Positions 56,167 through 64,000 of a stretch of 64,000 bases of DNA are shown piece by piece (the stretch's first letter is position 1; every line of letters begins with the position of its first letter). Location: contig NC_045439.1 of the NCBI RefSeq assembly GCF_002776525.5, forward strand, positions 158,843,208 through 158,907,207, written 5' to 3'. Source of the stretch: Piliocolobus tephrosceles. Its lineage: Eukaryota > Chordata > Mammalia > Primates > Cercopithecidae. The translations under genes were made by a program, and so were the position numbers. Below the pieces are notes generated by a model, which worked only from the letters and a program-made list of their open reading frames with translations, was not told where the DNA came from and ran no database searches.

Positions 56167-56977
56167 GGTAACCCTGTGTCAGATGTATAGTTTACAAATA
56201 TCTTCTCCCATTACATAGCTTGTGTCTTCATTCTGTTGATTGTTCCCGTTGCTGTGCAGAAGCTTTTTTGGTTTGCTGTAGTTTGTTTATTTTTGCTTTT
56301 GTTCATGCTCTTGAGGTCTTTCCTCTATGTTTGATTTCTCCTCTGAGTGTTTCCTCTATGTTTTCTTCTGTAGTTTCATAGTGTCAGGTATTGCATTCAG
56401 ACTTTACTCTGTTTTGATGTGAATTTTGCATATGGTGAGAGATAGGTATCAAATTTGGTTATTTTGCATGTGGATATCCAGTTTTCCGTAACACTATTTG
56501 TTGAAGAGAGTTTTTTTTCTCCATTGTCTTCTTGGCACCTTGTCAAAAACAGTTGGCTATAATATGTGGGTTTATTTCTGGGCTTTCTATATTGTTCCAT
56601 TGGTGTATGTGTTTTTATGCCAATACTGTGCTGTTTTGGCTATTACAGCTTTGCAGTACATTTTGGAATCAGGCAGTATATGGTGCCTCATGCTCTGTTT
56701 TTGTTTTGTTTTGTTTTTTGTTTGTTTTTTTCTCGAGATTGCTTTGGCTGTCCAGAGTCTTTTGTGGTACCAAGAAAGTTTAATATGTTTTCATTTATTT
56801 GTGTCCTCTTCTTCTTCTTCTATAAATGTTTTATAATTTCCATTGTAAAGATCTTTCCTTCATTCAATATGTTTCTAGGTATTTTAATTTTTCATAGGTA
56901 TTGTAAATAGTATTGCTTTCTTCCGTTCTTTTTCAGACAGTTTGCTAATGCCGTATATATGGAAACTAAACACATAC

Positions 56978-57158
56978 AAATACGCATAAAAACCCTAGAA
57001 GAAAATCTAGGTAGCACCATTCAGGACATAGGCATGGGCAAGGACTTCATGTCTAAAACACCAAAAGCAACGGCAGCAAAAGCCAAAATTGACAAATGGG
57101 ATCTAATTAAACTAAAGAGCTTCTGCGCAGCAAAATAAACTACCATCAGAGTGAACAA
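56978..57158 (+). mobile_element. Young L1PA ORF2 fragment without 3' end
   Basis: 'acgcataaaaaccctagaag', 'aggacataggcatgggcaag', 'gacaaatgggatctaattaa', 'gagcttctgcgcagcaaaat'. About 180 bp close to the young L1 consensus, with no poly-A tail and no 3' UTR. Confidence 0.9.
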
Positions 57159-57900
57159 ATACCAAGATTTCTTAACCAGAAATTAGAAAAAAAAATAAAA
57201 TAAAAGCACTTGCTGGCTTAGAAATATCTCCACAAAGAGTTAACTCCCTTGCTCTGCCTATCTGCCACCATGTCTATATAAAAGTATGATGTGCCAGAAT
57301 GGAATATGGTAATCTCAGATTTAATTGATATTCCATGCTATGAAATAAAAAGTGCAAGGTTGAATTTGAGCTCAGACCATGATGGGTGAAACAAATTGGA
57401 TTCACCAGGAATGCATGAAGGAAAGGACAGTGCTTGGATTTCCTGGCACCATTCAGGCGTGGAACGCATACTTTGTGCTCCCTTCTAATTGCATTTCTAG
57501 ATGTAAGTCTCTGATCCCCACAAGCCTTGTCAGTCCAGAACCAGGGGTGGTTTCTTGTGCTGAGTATAAGAGTCTGATTGACCATAGGATGCATAGAATT
57601 TTTGGTTTGGGGACTTTCAGCAGAAATGTGCAACTCAGGCCTGCAGCTTTGTGTCCCTGAGGCCAAAGCTATTGTTGGGCATTTGGGAAGAGGGGAGCAA
57701 GTGCAGAAGTGGTGGATAAGTTGGGACAGACCTTTCTGGATCAAGTGCACCTTCATGGAGCAGGAGGGGCACCTTCTCAGCGCCAGCACTTCTCTGTTGA
57801 TGGAAGCTGCTTCAGGCAGTTGGGAGAGAGATGAATTGAGACGTGTGAAGGATTTCCACTACCATTCTCTTCCTTTCAGCTTATTCCTCCATACAAATTG
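57159..57900. other. Unassigned sequence upstream of unit copy C
   Basis: No repeat recognised. A minus-strand frame of 171 codons at 57274-57789 has no recognisable domain. Confidence 0.35.
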
Positions 57901-59060
57901 ATCGTTTCTAGTTCACCATATTTCCTGTATAAAAGTACAAGATGCGAGTTAGCGTAGTTTCATATATATGGCCCATTTTATACACGAATTATTTTACTTT
58001 TTACACATTTAATTATGTGGTACTAATATTTTATTGGGGAGAAGATTTCCTTGATTTGGGTCTGAAGTTAACCCCAGTATTTTATGGCTTGAGAAGTGGA
58101 AGAAAAGGAGCCTGGAATTTGGCAAAGAGTTAAGACCTTGGAGGTGAGTAATGGCTTCATAAAGACTGAATTAAGAAAACAGATGTATCCTAGGAAGCTT
58201 TGCCCAGATCTGAGAAATATGAGCAGTGCTCCCTCTCGGCTGCTTTTCTGCTGGGTTATGGACTGTCACTGTAGGAATTAATAGGACTCTGCAGAAACCA
58301 TCCTGCTCAACCGTCAGCACCTCTGGCCACATGAACTTCTGGGGCTTTAGGGTTGGACGTGGGCTTTGGGGGATCCTGAAGCAGATACTGAGTGATCCAC
58401 AGCTCATGCTATAAGGTGTTGATTGAGATGACACCTGAAGTTTCTCAGGCTTTTTAGGATGACTTTGGAGGCAGGGAAGTAGAATTATATTGCTATGAGC
58501 TGTGTACCTTGCTGGCCACATTTCTCTTTTCAGGCTTCTAAACACAGATATTATTGCGAACTAGAGAGTGTGCTCCAGATCCTCAAATATTAATTCAGGA
58601 TTTGGGATCAGCAATGGGAGCAGATTTGGAGTTGCCGTTTTGGGGAAATCACAACATTGTGGCTTTATGTGATGTAGGGCGTGAGGGGGTCTGGTGTGTT
58701 CCCAGGATGCCTCTAGAGTCTGCACACAGGCTTGTGCACCGTGGGGTCCTCTGCCGTTTCAGTGCTCTTCTGGGGACCCTTGTGAGACCACCTTCTTGTC
58801 CATCATGACATAAACCCATCCCGTTCACTGATCCTCAGACTCCATCTGTCTAATCACTCTTTGATCAAAAAATGAGCATGGCTGCATGTCAAGCTGCCAT
58901 ATTCTTTCCACTCTGTTGCCAGTCCTTTGGTGCCAATTGGCTACTGAGGGCCCCAGTGACTGATGGCATCTTTAGGGTAGGTGCCAGTGGAATGCAAAAC
59001 ACATTGTGCATTGTGATGAAGGGTGGTTAATGAAAGGGGGGATGAAACAAGCCCATACGG
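57901..59060 (+). other. Local unit copy C
   Basis: The best preserved copy for comparison. Anchors: 58095-58140 (with B, D and loosely A), 58191-58228 (A, B, F, E), 58270-58285 ('gtcactgtaggaat' with F), 58310-58370 (A and B), 58411-58453 (B). It continues loosely into 58800-58870 (A beyond its LTR). A 9-bp perfect stem, 'tgtataaaa' at 57926-57934 with 'ttttataca' at 57976-57984, lies at its 5' side. No shared reading frame seen, so non-coding or long dead. Confidence 0.48.
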
Positions 59061-59227
59061 CACTGTGGAAAGAAAATCTATACTAAATGAAACAAACAAA
59101 AAAAAGTTTTCCACAATTTTAGCCTCGAGTAGAATTGATGTTAAATTTTCCTGAGGAGTGAAGTCAGCATTTGGAGGGCCCAGATGCTTTAGGAAGGCTA
59201 AATGGAAAGAACAGCATCTCTAAGAGG

Positions 59228-59412
59228 GGAAAAAAGAAGGAAAGAAAGAAAGAGAGAAAGAGAAAGAGGGAGATAAAGAAAGAGCGAGAGAACGAAAGAG
59301 AAAGAAAGAGAGAGAGAGAACAAAAGAGAAAGAAAGAGAGAGAGAGAACGAAAGAGAAAGAAAGAGAGAGAGAGAAAGAAAGAAAGAGAAGAAAAGAAAA
59401 GAACAACAGAGC
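59228..59412 (+). repeat. GAAA/GAGA polypurine tract
   Basis: About 185 bp of almost pure A/G, with repeated 'gaaagagaaagaaagagaga' blocks, a near repeat of about 48 bp. Frames through it are compositional artefacts. Confidence 0.95.
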
Positions 59413-59423
59413 AACAGAGCTGT

Positions 59424-59739
59424 GGCCGGGCACGGTGGCTCAAGCCTGTAATCCCAGCACTTTGGGAGGCCGAGACGGGTGGATCACGATGTCAGGAGAT
59501 CGAGACCATCCTGGCTAACACGATGAAACCCCGTCTCTACTAAAAAATACAAAAAACAAAAACAAAAACAAAAAAAATCTAGCCGGGCGAGGTGGCGGGT
59601 GCCTGTAGTCTCAGCTACTTGGGAGCCTGAGGCAGGAGAATGGTGTGAACCCGGGAGGCGGAGCTTGCAATGAGCCGAGATCTGGCCACTGCACTGCAAC
59701 CTGGGTGACAGAGCGAGACTCCGTCTCAAAACAAACAAA

Positions 59740-59772
<33 letters not shown>

Positions 59773-59778
59773 CAGAAA
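59424..59778 (+). repeat. AluY, Old World monkey type, with TSD
   Basis: 'ggccgggcacggtggctcaa' to an A-rich tail with AAAG units. Flanks share 'aacagagctgtg' (59413 on, 59779 on). The middle A-rich linker is expanded with CAAAAA units. Confidence 0.95.
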
Positions 59779-59973
59779 AACAGAGCTGTGTTTCCTGTCT
59801 GCTGTTCTCCTTCATCCAGGTCCCCAACTCCCTGAAGGGGACTAAAGCCTAGGATAGAATTTGGAGGATGAGCTGTTTTGTTTTGTTTATTAAAACAAAG
59901 AACAGTATTTCATGCTCTTGACAAGGATGAAAAGCCTCTGAGGTTTCATTCCTCAGCACCAGGGATAACCAAG

Positions 59974-60153
59974 GAGGTGTGACGGGGTGGGGTGAGCGGG
60001 CAGGCCTCCGTGGGGGTGTGACNNNNNNNNNNGGTGTGACGGGGTGGGGTGAGCGGGCAGGCCTCCGTGGGGGTGTGACGGGGTGGGGTGAGCGGGCAGG
60101 CCTCCGTGGGGGTGTGACGGGGTGGGGTGGGCGGGCAGGCCTCCGTGGAGGGG
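59974..60153 (+). repeat. 39-bp GC-rich minisatellite with gap
   Basis: Units begin 'gtgtgacggggtggggtgag' at 59977, 60016, 60034, 60073 and 60112. The spacing is 39 bp except across the gap. Units are almost identical, so the array is young or homogenised. Frames across it are artefacts. Confidence 0.97.
60023..60032. other. Assembly gap (10 N)
   Basis: Ten Ns inside the minisatellite; real copy number unknown. Confidence 0.95.
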
Positions 60154-61658
60154 GACACTCGATCCTGGGCCCACACCTGCTTCATGAACCTCTCCAGGGT
60201 ATTCCTTTCTCCTATGTCCTTTTTTTTGGTGGCTGCATGGAAAGGGACTATTTATGTTGTATCAGTCTTTGCACCTCCCCACCAACCCTTCTCCCCTTAC
60301 CCCACATCCATGCTTGTGGTATGTGAAAACACAATCTTCCGCCATTTCTATGTGGAGGGAGGCCCTGACATGCATTTACAGAAATGTTCCTTTACTGTGT
60401 CTTCACAATTAAATACGTTTGGAGCTTTGGAGCTGATCATGGGCTTCTCCATGTGTGCTTCAAGTCAGCCAACTCGGGGATCTGCTTCAGGCCAAGTCTG
60501 TTCTGTTGGTGCAATCCCCCTGCAGGTAACACCCACTAAATAAATAAGCATGTACATGCTTAAATGTGAATATTACAACTGGTCTACATTAATAGCATAT
60601 TGATGTATATTTCATATTCATATGCACATAATTGATATAGCAATAATGTAATACATTAATATTATAAATATTTAAAATGTTTTAAATATATTATTTAAAG
60701 GTAATAATATACATAATTTTAAATAGAAATATAAGATAAACTATAACAGCAGCTCTCTGAAGTCATTAGGGGACAGTCAGAAACAGACAGACACTTGGTT
60801 ATAGGGGAATGGGACTGGGTGAGTTTCTCGTTGTTTTATGGTTTTCGGCCTGGGGGAAGTTCCAAGTCCCTGCCATGAAGGACAGCTTAAATTCCAGTGG
60901 AAAAACCTGCAGCTTCACTGGCAAGAAAAACCAGAGGATAGAGTTTGGGGCAGTCACATGAGCTAGAAAATGGGGGGAGAGTGCAGTCTCAGAAAGAAGA
61001 GAGTCATGGCTGGGGGGCCCTAAATCCTGTTGATATACGCTGCCCAGCTCTGACTGTCCCTGAAATACGCACGCAAGGAAGATTGTAAGCAGTTCTCCTG
61101 AGACTGAACAGAGACTTCAGTGTCCACCAGTGCAGGGGAGACCAGGTTTGTAGTTTTTGTTCAGCCAGGCTAGCTGCCTGCTTATATGTATAATGTATGC
61201 ATGCGTACATATGTAAGAACACATCACAGTCAGAAGAACACGTCATAATCGAGATTGTTTATAAAATTTCATTCACACTGTCTAGGAAATCATCCAAAAT
61301 GATGCAACATAAGAAGAAACAGGAAAATGTGATGCACACTCGAGAAAAGACAATAAACAGAGACACAGCAAACCTTGGCTGACGATATGACCCTGGGAAT
61401 GACTAGGAGGCTGATTTCAAAAGTAGTAACCAAAGGGCTTAAAGACTGGCCTCAGGCCACCTGAAAGACGAAGTGTGACCTCAGTTATGAAGGTTCGGAG
61501 TACACAAGTGTGAGTTTTGCTGCCATTCGCCTCAATTTTCATATAAGACTTTCAATTTCTAAAAGCCTTACCCAGCTGGGGTCTCTGATGAGATGCTTAA
61601 AACATCTACTGTGTAAAGTGACCAGGTAGAAACCAGAATGTTTTAAATTGAGCCTGTC
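60154..61658. other. Unassigned sequence, AT-rich at 60541-60740
   Basis: 60154-60540 contains an LTR-like phrase ('acccactaaataaataagc' at its end) but no family is recognised. 60541-60740 is AT-rich with TTAAATAT-type repeats. 60741-61658 unassigned. Confidence 0.35.
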
Positions 61659-61682
61659 AAAAAAAAAAAAAAAAATGGCATT

Positions 61683-61981
61683 GGCCAGGCGCAGTGGTTC
61701 ACACCTGTAATCCCAGCACTTTGGGAGCCCGAGGAGGGCGGATCACGAGGTCAGGTGATCGAGACCATCCTGGTTAACACAGCGAAACCCCGTCTCTACT
61801 AAAAATACCAAAAATTAGCCTGGTGTGGTGGCGGGCGCCTGTAGTCCCAGCTACTCAGGAGGCTGAGGCAGGAGAATGGCGTGAACCCGGGAGGCAGAGC
61901 TTGCAGTGAGCCAAGATCGTGCCACTGTACTCCAGCCTGGGCGACAGAGCAAGACTCCGTCTCAAAACAACAACAAAAAAG
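61683..61981 (+). repeat. AluY-like
   Basis: 'ggccaggcgcagtggttcac' to a CAACAACAAAAAA tail. A run of 17 A lies just before it at about 61659-61675. Right arm 'ttagcctggtgtggtggcgg' is not the monkey-type variant. Confidence 0.95.
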
Positions 61982-62335
61982 GAAATAGCATCCATGCCTG
62001 TACCTGGTGACAAGGAGAAGGAAGGGCACAGGGTCAGCAGTGGGTACAAAGCAAGCTTTCTGGGCTCGGAGGGATCATGGGCAGGCAGGCAGGCATTTTC
62101 TTGATGGAACTGAGGTTCTTACTTGCGCCCTTTCCTGGGCTGCCTCCTTGTATGTGGAGCTGGGGCACTAGTTGGTATCGGTGTGTGTGTGTGTGTTGGG
62201 GGGTTGTGTGTGTGTATCTCTGTGTGTATTTTTGCTGGATTGCTGGATTGTTTCTCTGCTTAAGCCCCTAAGTAATTTTTTGTTTCTGTTTCATATTTTG
62301 GTTTATTATTTTTTGCTAAGTCGTTTGCTTGTTGG
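61982..62335. other. Unassigned, with TG-rich stretch at 62180-62240
   Basis: (TG)n-like runs 'ggtgtgtgtgtgtgtgttgg' and 'ttgtgtgtgtgtatctctgt'. Otherwise nothing recognised. Confidence 0.5.
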
Positions 62336-62520
62336 TTTTCTTTTAAGAAAATTACATAAAATTGAATACGGGTAAACATAGTGAATTTTCACAAGGTGAA
62401 CACGCTTGTGTATCCAACACCCAGATCCAGAAAAACGGCATCCCAGCAGCCCAGAGGCTCCCCCCTTGTGTTCTCTCCTTGAGGTCCCTCCCCAGATCAT
62501 GCCCTGTCCTGCCATAAAGT
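62336..62520. mobile_element. Possible old L1-type 3' remnant
   Basis: 'aattttcacaaggtgaacac' with 'gtgtatccaacacccagatc' and 'cagcagcccagaggctcccc' resembles an old L1 3' UTR wording ('gtaaccaccacccaggtcaa', 'ccagcaccccagaagccccc'). Confidence 0.5.
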
Positions 62521-64000
62521 ATATTGATGTGCCTCTGGGAGAGACAGCCGGTTGTAGCCAAAGAGGAGTCACGCGCCAGCTAGTAAGTGAATACCCTAAT
62601 CGTGCAAACCTGGAAGAGATACTGGATTCACAGAGGGTAAAAAATGCACCCAGATAACCATGGAAAGGAAGGGCAGCTGCTTCTTTTCATAAGGGAGTTA
62701 TTTAAAGGTGGGTGACAAGAAGATTCTGGAAGGCTGAATAAACAGCACAGCAGAAAAAAAAAATTCGGTATGTGCACCTGGTCATCTCCATTCCTTTGTG
62801 ACCACCAGAGGCCCCCATTGGCTGGGACATGGACCTGGGGTGAGGGGAGGAGGGAGGGCCTGTGCTGCAGGCACCACACTCTCGTCTATTATAATCCAGG
62901 ATGTGCTAATTGCATCTGCTGAGGCAATCTGTGGCTTTCAGAGTCATTCTCCTGCAGACTCCTCACCCCTTCAGCAAAGCTCACACCAGGCATCCAGAAA
63001 AAAGAGTTGCCAAGGGGATCAGAGAAGGCAAGTGCTCTCTCCTGCCACCACTCCTTCCCGTTCACATCTTGCCGGGACCCTGCCCTTGGTGCAGGGAGGA
63101 CTCAAATAGGTGAAGGTTTGCAGTGAGGAACAAACATGAAGCTGGGATTTCACAAGAAGTGAATGATGAGCTCAGAAGGGGGAGTATGACTTCATTCAAG
63201 GACAGCAGAGCCTTGAGGAGTGCAGGAAAAGAGGCAGAAAAGTCCTGGCTAGAGTTTTCTTGAAGCCCAGGAGCACACAGAGATGCGGGCAGGAGAGGGT
63301 CTGCTGGGAGTCGAGGGTTGCTGTATGGTCAACTCAGATGAGCAGTGGCACGTGTGCCTTAGATTTCACAACATGAAGGAAAGCGGAGGACTGTGCAGAG
63401 GAGTCTTTGGAGAGAGAGGAATGGAAACCCCGTTAAAGCAGGCTCGAAAGTGAAGACTCTGTGACCACAGGAAGAGACACTTTATCTCCCTTTGCACTGT
63501 GCTCTCTCCTGAGGAGGGTCACAGGACACTGTTTTCAATTCAGACTTCTGTAAGAAACTTAACAAACCACAAATAAACATTCCTGTGCTCTATTCCTAAC
63601 CCCCAGCAGTCCTGAGGGAGCACGTGGTAACTTCTGACATATTTCAGTGACTCTGAAAGCCATACCGCCCAGGCTGTGTTCCTGCCCTGGCCAGGAGCCC
63701 GGAGAGGGGTTTGTGGACGGATAGGTCCAGCTGGATGCCTGAATAGGAGCGAGGCCCTAGGGTGGACATTTCTATGTTTGGGTGGGACAGAGACGTAAGA
63801 GAACTAATGATAAGGTGATCCTAGTTATTTGGTGAGGGTGAACATAAAACCGTTCTGTAATGGAAAAATATATGCATCTCCATTTTTACTGTGAAATATG
63901 GGGAATGTACTTCTCATGTTTTTCTGCATATACTCCTGATATATGACCTGAAAAGTCTGTAACATTTTAATTGTTTCAAAATATTTATTTCATACATGTT
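62521..64000. other. Unassigned sequence to window end
   Basis: No repeat or gene recognised. A compact block at 62886-62940 ('attataatccaggatgtgct', 'aattgcatctgctgaggcaa') has clustered homeodomain-, octamer- and MAF-like cores and could be regulatory; this is only a motif impression. Confidence 0.35.

Larger units (their letters stand above)
54510..56935 (-). mobile_element. L1MA-like, antisense, with two Alus
   Basis: 'gaatttttattgacatatag' (3' UTR), 'agtattccactgtgtataca', 'catgctgcaataaacatgag', after the first Alu 'ttgcatttccctgatgatta', after the second 'gctgtgcagaagcttttttg' and 'aatactgtgctgttttggct'. Both Alus interrupt continuous L1 wording. Confidence 0.92.

Noticed and set aside
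57274..57789. 171-codon minus-strand frame upstream of copy C
   Set aside because: No family resemblance or splice context; low support for coding.
59164..59518. Long frames rich in Lys/Arg/Glu or Ser/Phe/Leu
   Set aside because: Pure by-product of the GAAA/GAGA polypurine tract.
59946..60326. Frames with repeated 'PTEACPLTPPRHT' type units
   Set aside because: Translation of the 39-bp minisatellite and across Ns; period divisible by three keeps the frame open by arithmetic.
1..64000. CRISPR arrays, operons, ribosome binding sites, bacterial promoters
   Set aside because: The window is clearly primate genomic DNA; direct repeats present are micro- or minisatellites and retroelement flanks.
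1..64000. tRNA or rRNA genes
   Set aside because: No cloverleaf with intact A and B boxes seen outside Alu or MIR SINE-derived promoter remnants.

Overview
The window reads as primate intergenic DNA. Alu, L1, MaLR/THE1 LTR, Tigger and MIR sequence fills most of it, and I find no convincing protein-coding exon or structural RNA gene. Several young Alu copies (for example near 18.3, 19.1, 20.2, 21.8, 34.4, 55.5, 56.0 and 59.5 kb) carry the right-arm wording 'ctagccgggcgaggtggc' (or its reverse complement). I know this as typical of Old World monkey AluY (AluYRa-type) rather than human AluY, so a cercopithecid monkey is the best guess. The longest open frames (176 aa at 6409-6939, 201 aa at 48798-49403) are broken L1 ORF2 pieces.

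Layout: 0-6 kb holds a MIR, old L1M 3' ends and a GC-richer unassigned stretch. 6.1-9.45 kb is an old L1 carrying a younger L1 with a perfect 18-bp target-site duplication and two Alus. 9.45-24.2 kb is mostly unassigned sequence cut by an MST/THE1-type LTR, L1 3' ends and six or seven Alus. 24.2-36.65 kb is a dense L1 graveyard containing a solo LTR with 6-bp flanking repeats, a 5'-inverted L1 and a Tigger transposon. 36.7-37.9 kb is unassigned again. 37.9-41.3 kb is antisense L1M with an internal minisatellite and a local inverted duplication. 41.3-47.5 kb mixes unassigned sequence, a THE1 LTR, L1, a TATC array with a sequence gap and a fused inverted Alu pair. 47.9-57.2 kb is L1, including a second 5'-inverted copy. 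57.2-64 kb is mostly unassigned, with a purine tract, an Alu and a GC-rich 39-bp minisatellite with a gap.

The most interesting signal is in the apparently single-copy stretches. Those near 9.5-10.9, 16.8-18.2, 21.4-22.7, 22.9-23.9, 36.7-37.9 and 57.9-58.9 kb share collinear, strongly diverged similarity. They look like decayed copies of one locally duplicated unit about 1 kb or longer, later split by retroelements. I do not recognise the unit. A speculative link is to the fast-evolving X-linked miR-506 family clusters, because short stretches at the 5' side of two copies resemble hairpin flanks of that family as I remember them. The positions come from reading by eye, and repeat family names are given only as far as I can recognise them.
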